Below are positions 53,952 to 64,000 of a stretch of 64,000 bases of DNA, piece by piece (positions within the stretch are counted from its first letter, which is position 1; each line of letters opens with the position of its first letter). The stretch comes from Callipepla californica brunnescens. Lineage: Eukaryota > Chordata > Aves > Galliformes > Odontophoridae. The translations under genes and the position numbers were made by a program. The stretch is taken from positions 588,501 to 652,500 of the forward strand of contig JALIRH010000109.1 of the NCBI GenBank assembly GCA_023055505.1. The letters are read 5' to 3'. The notes under the pieces are model-generated. The model was not told where the DNA came from. It searched no databases and saw nothing but the letters and a program-made list of their open reading frames with translations.

Positions 53952-53965
53952 CCAGCAGGGGGCGC
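53952..53965 (+). promoter_or_regulatory. Perfect CTCF core motif upstream of NOM1
   Basis: CCAGCAGGGGGCGC matches the CTCF core CCASYAGRKGGCRS at all 14 positions. It lies 55 bp upstream of the NOM1 ATG, pointing towards NOM1. Occupancy is inferred. Confidence 0.6.
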
Positions 53966-54016
53966 CGCAGCCCCAAGCGGCGGGCGGGAGGCGGAAGCGA
54001 CGCGCGGCCGTTCCCC

Positions 54017-54023
54017 AAGATGG
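54017..54023 (+). promoter_or_regulatory. NOM1: YY1-like motif over the NOM1 start codon
   Basis: AAGATGG followed by TGGCGGC resembles the YY1 element (AAGATGGCGGC) often found just downstream of the start site in TATA-less housekeeping genes, where its ATG serves as the initiation codon. This supports 54020 as the true start. Confidence 0.45.
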
Positions 54024-54853
54024 TGGCGGCCGGGCGCGGCGTGGCTCGGGGCGCGGTGAGGCGGCCGGCGGGCGGGAAGCTGGACAGGCTGCGGCTGGCG
54101 GTGCAGGACTTCGTGCAGGCGGCCGGGGAGCAGCCGTCGCCGCAGCAGCACCTCCTGCTGAGAGGCCCGGACAGGCCGAGCCGAAAGAGCCGGCGGGACG
54201 CGAGGAAGGAGAAGCGCAGGTTGAAGCGGAGCCGCCGCCGCCTCCTCCGACGCGGAGAGACGGGGGACGGCCCGGCCGCGGTGTCCCGGCCCGCTCCCGC
54301 CGCCCGCCCCGCAGCTCCGGCCTCGCCCGCCGCCGCCGCCGCCGCCGCGAAGAAGCAGCCGGAGCCGCCGCGGCAGCCGAAGAAACCGCCGCCGAAAGAG
54401 CCGCGGCCTCCGCTGGCGGCACCTCGGGCGTCCGCCGCCGCTTCGTCGAGGAAGCGGGGCCTGCTGGAGGCCAACGAGGAGGAGGACAGGGAGATCCGGC
54501 GCCTGGAGAGGCAGCTGGGGTTCGGCAAGCGCCGCAGGAAGAAGGGGAAGGCCGCGAGCCAGGAGCTGCCGCAGAGCTTCCTGCGGGACGGGCTGGGCTA
54601 CGTGCTGGGCGCGCTCGGCACTGGCGCCGGCCTCGCCGGGCTCTGCCAGAGCAGCGATGAGGAGGAGGGCCCGGAGCCGGGAGGGCGTGGGGAGGACGCT
54701 GAGAAGGCACGGGAGCGCCCCGAGGAGCTGGGAGAGGTCTCTGACAGCTACGAAGAGTCAGATGGAGAAGGGCAGTGGGACGGAGAGAGCTCATCCGCCG
54801 AGGACAGCGAGGTGCCTGAGGGAAGCGAGGCCCCGGAGGAGGAAGAGCAGGAG
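54020..54853 (+). CDS. NOM1: NOM1 coding exon 1
   Basis: Encodes residues 1-278 from MVAAGRGVARGAVRR. Features: a conserved KLDRLRLAVQDFV helix (20-32); a very basic stretch RKEKRRLKRSRRRLLRR at 62-78, a likely nucleolar localisation signal; a poly-Ala run at 104-110; the conserved EEDREIRRLERQLGF (154-168) and SFLRDGLGYVLGAL (186-199) segments; and an acidic Ser/Glu/Asp tail with SSDEEEG (211-217), typical of CK2-type sites. The donor is GAG|GTAGGG, phase 0. The same frame is open back to an ATG at 53792, but that start lies before the CpG island and is judged unused. Base composition is extremely GC-rich compared with later exons. Confidence 0.92.
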
Positions 54854-57800
54854 GTAGGGAGCCGGCTTGAAATAACACAAACTTGCTTATCAGAGTGCGT
54901 GCAAAGCAGACCTGATGTCGCCTCTCCAAAGCACTGGTGTTTGCTGTTTGTCCAGCACTGGTGAAAACCACACTTGGTCCAGCAGCAGCACTGACTTCTG
55001 AGCTGCTGCCAAGCCCTACAGGCACACTGTGCTGGCACACTGTGCTGGCACACTGCAACCTAACACACAAAACCTTGCTTGTGCATAGACAACAAATAAA
55101 AGAAACAAAAGTCTCACCATCCCAGAACCAGATTAAGCACTTCCCTGAGATCACAGAAATGCCTACAAGACAATGAATATGTGTTAGAAACAGAGCTCCT
55201 TCCAGAGGATGCCAGACATTTTGCTTGTGCTTGGCTTTGTAGTGCAAGTGGAGGAGAGAAAGCCAAACACATTTAGCCACACAGCACCAAGTTATTCAGC
55301 ACCACTACAACCGAGGCCTTCACTTGAACAGGTTTCCGTTGCCTATCTGGTTAAACCAGGGACCTAAAACGTCAGTTTTATTAAAAGTAATTTACTTAAA
55401 AAGTCCAGTGAAGGGAGAAATTCTTTTGCTTCTCAAGCTGACCATAAGCAGCAACTTGCTGCACTCTTTTTTCCTGAATGAGGTTGTTCCTTTAGCATTG
55501 CTTTGCGCTTAACAAAAAGTCTGATACGTTAATACTAGATAGAAGCGTATGCTGAAGCTCAAATATTTTAAATACTAATCTCATTTGCTGTGATTGTTTT
55601 CCTGATAAGGATCACGATCAGAGTGCTGCAAAGTACATTCCCCCTCAAGTGAGAAAAGCTCAGGAGGTTCTTGATGACAAGAAAAAAGAGGAACTGGGAA
55701 GACTGAAGAAAATAGTGAATGGTCTCATTAATAGGTAATGTAATAAGCACAAGTGATTAATCTTTCTGATTCCGTGTCAGTGCTCATCACTCAAAGGAAA
55801 GCACCTTGGATGTGAACCTTTATCTTTGCAAACTGTTTTTAAGTTGGCAGCCGTGTCTGCTATCCTTAATAATAATTATCTTTGTTGACAGAAATTCTTC
55901 AAAGCTGGTAGTTATAGAAGTTGAAAAGCCTAGAAAATAAATTTAAGATTGGGCTGAATTCCACACAGCTGCTGCCCGCAAGTACTAGCTGTAATTCTCC
56001 AAGTGCACCTTCCAGTACACCTACTTAAAAAAATGCAGTGTGAGATCCCACACCAGCACCTTGTGTTAAAATTGAATACAGTTATTTTTCTCTAGTATTA
56101 CCACCCAGGAAAAACAACTTTGTGGTACTTCATATACTGAAGAAATGAAAAAATAATTAAGACTTACACATTTTTATTTTTAGAGGGCCTTCAGAATAAG
56201 AAGTCTATTGACATTTATTATCTATAAATTTCAGACTACAGAACAGAGCTTGTGCAGTCCCTCAGGATTTGCTATACCTGACATGTTACAGAAGCATGGA
56301 GTGTTTTTTGGAGAAATTAAGTACAAAACTGTGTTGTGCCACAGCTCCAAGTGATCAAAGCAAAGCTTGTTTTTAGTAAGGCTGTTAGCACAACAACAAC
56401 CACTGTGACAATACTTTGTTTGTACAGCTGCTTTTACACATAAATCTTAAAAAGTAACAGATTTGGAGGTTGTAGTTTAGTGATCATTACGTTCTTCTTC
56501 TCACTAATTTCAGAGAAACTAGGTGAGCTTAGGAACAGGTTGCAGGTTGGATACGTTGAAAATGGTGGAGCTGTGTTATGAGGCAAAATAGTGAATGCTG
56601 TATTTTGTTTCTCCATAGGTTGAGTGAGCCAAATTTGTCCTCCATTAGTGGACAGCTGGAAGAGCTTTACATGGCCAACAGCAGAAAGGACATGAATGAA
56701 ACTCTAACAAATATCCTTATGAACGCTTGTGTCACTGCAGTTGCCATGCCTGCAAGACTGGTGATGGAGCACGTCCTTCTGGTCAGCATTCTTCATCATA
56801 CAGTAGGAACTGAGGTAATTCTTGTGGTTGGGACTAATACTCTTGAAGGCTGCAAGTTGGGGAGCACGTTGATGCTCAGATTGTCTTAATTTCTGATTGT
56901 GTGTCACCAAGCAGCATTAAATTGAACAGATATTCTCTTGGGCATATGAAAGTATACACAGTTCACAAAGAAAGACTCCACACTTACAGGAGTCCTTCCA
57001 CATCAGTGAAAGCAGTACCTTTGGTTCTTTTAAAGTCCAGTTGTGTAAGTCATAGCTAGATGTGACTCTGTAAATATTAAAAACCTAATGAATTGTAGCA
57101 ATTTTCTCAGGATTTTTTTTATATATGAAGTTTGATTGAGGTATCTTTCTTAGTGTTAAGAAACTGAAGTTACAAAGGAGTTGAAATTAGCTTAAATTTA
57201 TGTTTTCCTCAGAGAATTGAGGTGTCTCAGCACAGTACTCCCATCTAATCACATTCCTATCCTACCTCTCAGTGCAAGAACTGTGTTGATGCAAGTTCAG
57301 TTGTTATTTGGGTCAACAGATATATTGTTGTCTCTAAAATCATATTAAATATCAGATGGCTGCAGTTACACCAGCTTCCCTATGCAACCTTGCTGTTAAA
57401 TTTTCTTTTTCGTTCCTCTGCTTTCTGGAAGGAAGTTATTAATACTGATGCATGATACCATAATGCCACTTTAAGAGGAGAAATCTAATCTGTTCAGAAG
57501 TTGAAGCTTGCTAGAATACTGAGTAATAGGCAGCTGATATTCAGACTGTCTTCTATACTAATAACTCTCTTACTCAGCACCTTTGATGATAGGAGTTCTG
57601 TTCATGAAGAAGCAAAATCGTTTCTGGTGGATTCTTAACAACACAAGACAAAACATTCAGAGGTAGGCCAGCAGCTACACACAGAAAGAACAGAACTCAC
57701 CCACATGTGGGGAAGGGGCTCTCTAGTTACACAGTACTCCATCTCAGGAAGCAGCCCACATCCAAGAGATGTTTGCCCTTCCATGGCAGGTTCTTATATG

Positions 57801-60800
57801 AGCCTGGGGGGGCTCCACTCTTGAGTCCTCCCTTTCTGGTCAAGTGGGGAGTGCAGTTGCAAACAATTTGCCTGTGCTCCCTGGGCTGGCCGCACCCCTT
57901 CACCAGGTGCTCAGTCAAGCCGTGTCCTAACAGTTCCCCTACAAGAAGTTCATAGCATTTAACTGTATTATGAAGTGCTATAGGGTTTTTTCCATGAAAT
58001 AAATCCAGTGCGTGCATTGCACACAAGTGTGGTAATGCAACTGCGTTTTGGATTAGCTTGGTCACTGCAAAAGTTGAGATTCTAGTGGCTGTGTGTATGC
58101 ATTTGTGCAGTGGGATTGCTGGATAGTTTAATCTTCAGCTGCTGGACGTTTGACCTAGCTTTTACTGGGTATGTGGTTAGCAGTAACAGCATGACAGTCT
58201 GACAGCAGGGGAGATGGTTGTGAAAACTGTGAGCAGATTCTGATGTGTGTGTACTGTGATTTCAGAACATTGCTTTCTTTTGCACAGGCTTTAACAGGTA
58301 TCTGTATGGTATATATGAGGTTAAATAATACACACATTAAGAAAATGTGATACAATTATATATATACACAGTGGATCCATATTTATTGACAGGAACTACA
58401 ACATTTCTTTAAAATTAATAATAGCAGTGCCCCCAAATGAATGTGTTGCAGATGTCTGTAAAATCTACCAATGTTTAAAGGCTGACTTTTTTTTTTCCTT
58501 ACTGGAACTATTGCCAGGTCGGTGCTCACTTCTTGGAAGCTGTGGTGAAGAAATTTGATGAACTCAGTCGAAGTGATGCTGAAGGGAAAGAATGTGAAAA
58601 TCTGCTTGCCTTGATTGCCCATCTTTATAACTTCCACGTAGTTCATTGCCTGCTGATCTTTGATATTCTGAAGAAGCTTGTTAGCAGTTTCACTGAAAAA
58701 GATATTGAACTGATTCTGTTTCTTCTGAAAAACGTGGGCTTTTCCTTAAGAAAAGATGATGCGTTGGCTTTGAAGGACCTGATCAGTGAAGCCCAGAGCA
58801 AAGCAAACACAGCAGAGAAGGAACTTAAGGATCAGACTCGAGTATGTGTGTATGAAGGATTTTCTTTTCTGCATCAGCCTTGCTGAGTGTTTGGGTACAT
58901 GTGTTAATTTACCAAAATGCTTTCTGCTGCACTCTAGGTTCTCAGTTAGAGCTCAGTCATTGTGTTTGTTTACTTTCTCCTTGCCTGTCTTGCAGCTGAT
59001 GAAACTAGAGCTGTTGTGTGTGTTATGCAAAGGATAATTCTTGTGTTCCATGATGCTTTTTTACACATTAAAAAGTTTGGTGTTTAGCAGCTACGACTTT
59101 GAATTCAAGTTTGAACACCAATGAATACAATAGGAGTTAAAGTAAACATCCTTCTCTGTATTTGTCTTCAGATCATCCAAATCTCAAAGTACATTGCCAG
59201 ATCAGTTGCTTATTCCCACAGAGCGTTGTTTTCAAAACACATTTCCTACTTTATTAAGCAAACTTGCAGCATATAATTCACGTGAGTGTTTCTTTCCCTT
59301 GTAGGTTCGCTTCATGCTAGAGACTATGTTGGCACTGAGGAATAATGACATGCGTAAGATTCCTGGCTATGATCCTGAACCAGTTGAAAAACTCCGCAAA
59401 CTGCAAAGGACGTTGGTGAGAACTTTCTTGTCAGATACAGTACAGCTGTTCTTACGCTACAGATAATTAATTCTGTCTTATGTCAGCTTGATGATGTGTA
59501 ATAAACTGTGTAGCATGTAGTATAGAAGATAGTTATGTTTATATAATACATATATGTGTATTGTGTGCATGTGTGTACACATATAAAATAATTTATTTAT
59601 ATGTGTTATATAACAGTCCTTATAACAATCTTAAACTCTTGTCAGAATGACTTTAGTACTTGAACAGTCTCCTGCCAACCAGCCTTCCGCAGAACAGTCT
59701 GCTGGAGTACACAGTACTTAATCAAAGCTGCTGAGGCAAAGTCCTTTACATGACAGAGACTGGGGAATGTTTAATGATCGTGTAGAAGAAATGAGTCATC
59801 ATGACAAGTTCTTTTTTTCCATTGATTTTTTTTTTTGCATGGATACAGGTACTGCCCTTAAGTTGACCATAATTCTGGAAGTTCTGAAAACTTCCATATG
59901 TTGCTTTATTTTTCCTTATTTTCCTATTTGGGAGCTTTGTGCAGAGTGTCTAAAACAGCTCAGTATAAAAGGCTTGAAAGCATTTGTCTCTGGTGAAAAT
60001 GAGTTAGTTTGCTAGACTTGAATCTGGTTCTAGTGTGTCTGAAAAGGCCCTCCTGTCTGCAAAGTGTTATTGTTCAGGAACTTATAAGTACAACATGCAC
60101 TGTAGAATTGCCTCTATTAATTTTTCACAACCCTTAGTACACTTCCAGATCAGTTGTTGAAAACAGTTTTGTTTGAAAAGTGGATACATCTTTTTTAGTT
60201 GTACAGAGCGTGTGGCAGTTTGTCGTTGTGTCTGATCATGAACAGTCAAAAGGGAAGTTACGACAGGATTGTAAAAATGCTTCAATTAGTTTCCAGTGTC
60301 ATCATCTGATCTGAATTGTAATCGAGTTGTTTGTTTTTTGACTGGCAGGTAGACCACCCTCTGAGTGAAAAACTTCCTCCTAACATCCAACCTAAATCTC
60401 ACCTGTCTTAGTTTAAAACCATTCCTATTCCATGAACAGTATTTTTAAGTAGTTAAAGTATCTTTATGTCTTCCAAAACACTGGTTTTGTTCCTCAAGGT
60501 TCACAGCAGTAGTTGTGGAAAAGAAACGCAGCTCCGTGTCTCCCTGGAGTCCCTCCTCAATGCTGATCGGGTCGGTCGCTGGTGGATCGTAGGGTCATCC
60601 TGGAGTGGAGCACCAATGATCAGTAACACAGACAGCAAGACTCAGCAAAAATTGCATATTGGAAAGGTAAATCCAAGCAGGACTGGTTATAAATCTAATT
60701 GTTGTCTTGGTTTTTCTGAATGTACTCGATATAGGTGAATAACTCATTTTGGAGCCTGCAAAAAACACTTTGTGGACTCCTGTAAAATGAAACCTCTGAA

Positions 60801-61423
60801 TTGTGAATTCTGCTCTTAAAATCTTCATAATATTGGACTCATGACCTCCTTAAGAGCTGTTATTCTCATAATGCTTTGTTGTAGTTTGCTTGGTTTTTTT
60901 TGTTTTTTGTTTTTATCCTGTGCAAGTTTAACTTTGACATTGCAAAAGTAACCTGTTACATGAAATGGAAGAAGATACTTAAAGTAGCTTTGATTATTTG
61001 AATTCTTATATGTAGTGTTGTCTGTCCACGGGTGGCATTTATCTAAGCTGATTATAAAAGTAATTTGTTGAGGTGGTAATGGCGTGGTCCCGTACATTAG
61101 TGAAACACTTCTTCAAAATAATTGGCACAATTAAACCAGATTTCCATAGTTGAAAAAGCTCCTGATGACGCCTGTACCTCCACTGGACAAAAGTTGAGGA
61201 CCTTTGGATTCATGCTTTACCATTTACTGGAGATTTTGTTAATGGTCCTATTGGAGGCTGCACAGAAATAGCTCTCTTAAAGCTTTTTTCTCTTTTTTCA
61301 GGTGAGTTCAAAGATAATGGAACTTGCTCGTAAGCAGAGGATGAACACTGATATCAGGAGAAGTATTTTCTGTGTATTGATGACAAGTGAAGACTTCATG
61401 GATGCCTTTGAAAAGCTACTTAA
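54020..61423 (+). CDS. NOM1: NOM1, 5' part of gene (coding exons 1-7; 3' part off right edge)
   Basis: Partial gene, join of 54020-54853, 55610-55734, 56619-56814, 58518-58841, 59305-59415, 60499-60666 and 61302-61423 (1,880 nt; 626 codons plus 2 nt). All junctions are GT-AG with consistent phases. The product is nucleolar protein with MIF4G domain 1, about 860 residues in mammals, which acts in small-subunit ribosome biogenesis and recruits protein phosphatase 1 and eIF4A-type helicase partners in the nucleolus. Layout: basic, Ala/Pro-rich N-terminus (1-180), acidic region (211-278), MIF4G domain (about 320-530), linker with RWWIVGSSWSGAPM (531-586), and the start of MA3 (from about 587). 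Remaining MA3 and C-terminal exons are not in the window. Confidence 0.95.
54854..55609 (+). other. NOM1 intron 1
   Basis: 756 bp. Contains a 13-bp tandem repeat at 55021-55059. No hidden exon is visible between exons 1 and 2. Confidence 0.85.
55021..55059 (+). repeat. 13-bp tandem repeat, three copies
   Basis: The unit GGCACACTGTGCT occurs twice perfectly and a third time with changes at the end. It lies in NOM1 intron 1. Confidence 0.9.
55610..55734 (+). CDS. NOM1: NOM1 coding exon 2
   Basis: 125 nt encoding residues 279-319 plus two bases: DHDQSAAKYIPPQVRKAQE then KKKEELGRLKKIVNGLIN. The KYIPPxxR motif is the conserved lead-in to the MIF4G domain. The acceptor is GATAAG (AAG instead of the usual CAG) and the donor is AAT AG|GTAATG; end phase 2. 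Confidence 0.94.
55735..56618 (+). other. NOM1 intron 2
   Basis: 884 bp, AT-rich, no recognisable repeat. Confidence 0.85.
56619..56814 (+). CDS. NOM1: NOM1 coding exon 3 (MIF4G)
   Basis: 196 nt encoding residues 320-385. It opens the MIF4G HEAT-type repeat domain with RLSEPNLSSISGQ, LEELYMANSRKDMNETL and MEHVLLVSILHHTVGTE. The acceptor is CTCCATAG and the donor is GAG|GTAATT; end phase 0. Strong similarity to vertebrate NOM1. Confidence 0.95.
56815..58517 (+). other. NOM1 intron 3
   Basis: 1,703 bp, including an LTR-like insertion on the minus strand at about 57640-57943. The rest is unremarkable. Confidence 0.85.
57640..57943 (-). mobile_element. Probable solo LTR of an endogenous retrovirus
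   Basis: Read on the minus strand, a GC-rich block starts with TGTAGGGGAACTG (5' end at 57943), as LTRs begin with TG. It has a TATA-like CATATAAGAA at 57791-57800 and a sequence unlike the surrounding AT-rich intron. No internal gag, pol or env region is attached. The 3' limit and target-site duplication could not be fixed. Antisense to NOM1. Confidence 0.4.
58518..58841 (+). CDS. NOM1: NOM1 coding exon 4 (MIF4G)
   Basis: 324 nt, residues 386-493, starting VGAHFLEAVVKKFDEL. It contains LIAHLYNFHVVHCLLIFDIL, FTEKDIELILFLLKNVGF and LRKDDALALKDLISEAQ, alternating helices of the MIF4G fold that bind eIF4A-like helicases in related proteins. The acceptor is TTGCCAG after a pyrimidine tract, and the donor is CGA|GTATGT. 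It carries the central MIF4G helices. Confidence 0.95.
58842..59304 (+). other. NOM1 intron 4
   Basis: 463 bp; nothing recognised. Confidence 0.85.
59305..59415 (+). CDS. NOM1: NOM1 coding exon 5 (end of MIF4G)
   Basis: 111 nt, residues 494-530: VRFMLETMLALRNNDMR and KIPGYDPEPVEKLRKLQR. Completes the MIF4G domain. The acceptor is CTTGTAG and the donor is TTG|GTGAGA; phase 0 on both sides. Confidence 0.95.
59416..60498 (+). other. NOM1 intron 5
   Basis: 1,083 bp with TA/TG simple sequence at about 59530-59610 and a CR1 fragment at 60345-60445. Confidence 0.85.
60345..60445 (-). mobile_element. CR1 LINE fragment, antisense
   Basis: The plus strand 'ctgagtgaaaaacttcctcc', 'taacatccaacctaaatctc' and 'cctgtcttagtttaaaacca' is the reverse complement of the CR1 3' UTR upstream portion. 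It ends about 55 bp before NOM1 exon 6. Confidence 0.8.
60499..60666 (+). CDS. NOM1: NOM1 coding exon 6 (linker)
   Basis: 168 nt, residues 531-586. It links MIF4G and MA3 and includes ETQLRVSLESLL and the hallmark RWWIVGSSWSGAPM, a motif shared with yeast Sgd1 and animal NOM1. The acceptor is CCTCAAG and the donor is AAG|GTAAAT; phase 0 on both sides. Confidence 0.95.
60667..61301 (+). other. NOM1 intron 6
   Basis: 635 bp; T-rich near 60895-60915; nothing else recognised. Confidence 0.85.
61302..61423 (+). CDS. NOM1: NOM1 coding exon 7 (start of MA3)
   Basis: 122 nt, residues 587-626 plus two bases: VSSKIMELARKQRMNTD and DIRRSIFCVLMTSEDFMDAF, the first helices of the MA3 domain. The acceptor is TTTTTTCAG and the donor is CTT AA|GTAAGT; end phase 2. 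The next exon is not within 2.5 kb. Confidence 0.95.
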
Positions 61424-64000
61424 GTAAGTACTGGCTAGGTCAGAAGAAAGCCCAGAACTAAAACTAGCATTAGCAGGGTAGGAAGACTAACATTGCTGTC
61501 TGGGCTTAACAGCATTTAATCAATAATATGATCACAGAAGTGTGTAACTAGGGATCCACGTGAGGATGGAGCAAAAGGATGAGAGGGGGATCAAAATTCT
61601 GTAAGGACTACTGAAGGTCAGGCAGAACTGACTGGCAGTCAGGGGAAGCAGGTAGCTCCTGTTTTTGGCATTCATGTACAGAACTGTGATTTACATCATC
61701 TTTTGATTTAAGGAACCTCTGTGATTTTTTTTCCACTGAAAAAATATGGATCCTAGTCTAGCAGATCCTGGTTTATTCCACTCTTGCTTTTGCCACCTTG
61801 TACATCTCTGTCCATACTTGTAGTAGTGTTCCAGCACCTGAGCTTCCCTCCTGCAGAATATGTTCTATCCTGGAGAATTGATTAGCTTTGGATTTGCTCC
61901 AGGGTCACATATCATGGTAAGACCAGTTTCCACAACACTTAGCAAACAGCTTTTTAGAAGACTGTGTTCAGGGAAGAGCTCAAACTAAGTTATTCGTTGT
62001 GTCTATCAGAATATTAATTGCAAGTCTTCAGTAACTGGGAAGGGGGAGATCAGGTCTGAACTTTCCTGTTGCTGCCTTGTAATTCAAAGGAATTGTTTTA
62101 CCAGGATGGCATGCAATTATTTAATTTGCTAACCAAACCAAAACAGACTCTGTAATAAACTCAACTAATATTTGATTAAATGCCACTTCTGCAAAACACA
62201 GCTTGGATTTAAGACTGCGGTGGACTCATTCCAATATCTTAATATGGCCTTGTTCAATTAAAAGAAATTAGCTGCTGCTGCTGCAGTTCTTGCCAAGGCC
62301 TGGTAGCTCAATTTGCAAATTGATCCTTGCCTCTCATCTGTGCTATTTAAACTAGTATACAAATCTGTATACACACAGGCTTGTCAGAAAAACTACGTCT
62401 GCAGATTGCCTGATGTGCATCAATACTGATTTTTATGCAGCAGATTGCAGAGAGGGGAGGACTGTAAAATCTGCCCACATCTGGCAGAGTATAATGGAAA
62501 GTACACAGAATTGTCACTGAAGGAATGAACTCCAATGTGAAAATGTGTTTGGAAGTTTATGTTCGTGTGCTTGGTGTCGGTCTCTTGAGAATTGCATGAA
62601 GACATACTTTAATTACTGTGCTTGTTGATGCATCTGCTGCTATGTCTCTGGCAGAGTTGAGGTGTGGTTAAATGGTGATTTAAACCATTTTAAATCCAAG
62701 CTGTTGTAACTTGCTTCTTTTTGTCTTTCAACGAAAGCAAGCCATTCGTTTGTAGCCACAACAGCTCCCTGAAGTGGCTCAACTTGTAAGTGGTGGGAGC
62801 ATGACTGGAGCCAGTGTGAGACTTGATCCATTTCATTACCTGAAAGGCTTGCACATCCTTACCAAAGCACATATTCACACTGCAGGAGGGATGAGTGCTT
62901 TTTAGATTTGATGGACAGGCAGTTTCTTAAGCTATTTCATAGACATGAAGAGCTTGAAAAGCTCTACATTTGACAAAAACATTGAAACAGTTGTGGAAGT
63001 CTTAGGTATCCTGTTGTACTGTGTTGTGCAGTTCAGAATATGTGGTTGTATCTGCTGTAATCTCCTGCTCTGTGTTTTAAAAGGTGATGTTGAATGTTTT
63101 TGTTTTTGATCTGAAGCCAGTGATAGTTCTGAGCTTCTGCTGTTGATATCTAACCTACTTAGAGGCAGCTTGTGCTGGTGATAAAATGCCTACTTTAGAG
63201 GTAGTTATTCCATATATAGAGGGAAGTTTTTAAGGTGATGGAGACCTGCAAGTCCATGAGGGTGCTATACCTCTTGAGCCATTTAAGTGGGTGGTTGCAG
63301 CTTCTTTGTCTAAAATTATCAGGCTTCTGAAATCTGTACGGCTTTGTGGCGAAGTTGTTTAGGAATATGAGGTCTGAAAAGTGGTAGTACTGCTGGGTCT
63401 GAGCAAATGAAGGCAAGAACAAAACCACATTCCAAATTGCTGCTTTAGTTGGTTACAAGTGTTTGGCAACACGAGTATTTCCAAAATATCTAAGTCATGT
63501 TAGAAGTGATAACGAATAAAGAAATGGAGATTGTACCAAATTAATGACTGCAGTGTAACCTCATAAGCCATCTCTTAAATATGTTCCAGATAGCAGAGAA
63601 CCTGTGCATTTTTTCTGAAGAGGCTTCTGTAACCAACTGAGACACACCTTGGAGATAGGAGAGCAAATCAGTGATATCCCAGACTTGCAGTTAGAATGCT
63701 GTTCTGTTTTGGGAAACCAGACTTCAGCTTTCACCACTGATTAAAGGTCAACCTAGAAATCGTCCCGAATTTTTCAGCTGTAAAACCCTAAGTTCTGTTC
63801 TTTGGCTGAATGGTGGTATTTTTTTCTGGTACATATCTGTGATCAAATGTAATGGCAGATGTCTGGAGGAGCATGCAACCAATGGCTGTTGGACACAAAC
63901 TATACAGCCTGTGCTCTACAGACTGTGGAGCAAGTGGGGTCGAACTTAGTTAGAAAATATGTTTGAGTTATATCAATGCCATGAGAAACTTGAGCTTGAA
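61424..64000 (+). other. NOM1 intron 7 (continues off right edge)
   Basis: At least 2,577 bp without a recognisable exon; I looked for the rest of the MA3 domain and did not find it. Confidence 0.8.

Larger units (their letters stand above)
53860..54860. promoter_or_regulatory. NOM1: CpG island and promoter of NOM1
   Basis: A sharp GC- and CpG-rich island beginning about 150 bp before the NOM1 start and covering the first coding exon. No TATA box. Upstream lies a palindromic CCAATTGG (53801-53808), a possible NF-Y site, and a CTCF core at 53952-53965. The transcription start probably lies between about 53,860 and 54,010. Confidence 0.8.

Noticed and set aside
53792..54019. Annotating the NOM1 start at the first in-frame ATG
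   Set aside because: That ATG precedes the CpG island and a CCAAT box. The start at 54020 has a better context, a YY1-like overlap and an N-terminus like the family.
53859..55280. Long minus-strand ORF (473 codons) across NOM1 exon 1
   Set aside because: It is the antisense of a very GC-rich coding exon, where stop codons are rare. It has low-complexity Pro/Ala/Arg composition and no family resemblance.

Overview
The window is vertebrate nuclear DNA with the hallmarks of a bird genome: long AT-rich introns, two compact CpG-island promoters and several 3'-truncated copies of the CR1 LINE. The exon sequences and the conserved limb enhancer fit a galliform, most likely chicken, but the species is an inference. 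No prokaryotic features, CRISPR arrays, tRNA or rRNA genes were seen.

Layout. (1) Positions 1 to about 36,300 hold the 5' part of LMBR1 on the minus strand. Five coding exons can be placed to the base from reading frame and splice sites: 36006-36068, 24402-24474, 22604-22643, 20202-20341 and 13840-13943. They add up to 420 nt, which is 140 codons of a multi-pass membrane protein usually about 490 residues long. Exon 6 onward lies beyond the left edge. (2) Within LMBR1 intron 5, about 9150-9960 is the ZRS (MFCS1), the long-range limb enhancer of SHH. It is recognised by its extremely conserved core, read on the minus strand in the usual published orientation. (3) Positions 36.6-53.8 kb are intergenic between two divergently transcribed genes. 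This stretch holds CR1 fragments, a probable ancient LINE remnant, an AT-rich low-complexity tract and one unexplained coding-like block on the minus strand at 43.75-44.29 kb. (4) From about 53.9 kb to the right edge is the 5' part of NOM1 on the plus strand. Seven coding exons (626 codons plus 2 nt) cover the basic and acidic N-terminus, the MIF4G domain and the start of the MA3 domain.

The order LMBR1 then NOM1, divergent, matches the conserved SHH-LMBR1-NOM1-MNX1 block of vertebrates. LMBR1 is best known as the host of the SHH limb enhancer, while NOM1 is a nucleolar ribosome-biogenesis factor. The two proteins have no known shared pathway; the shared interest is chromosomal architecture. 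CTCF-like motifs in LMBR1 introns 3 and 4 and a perfect CTCF core just upstream of NOM1 are candidates for the insulation that keeps the ZRS in contact with SHH.
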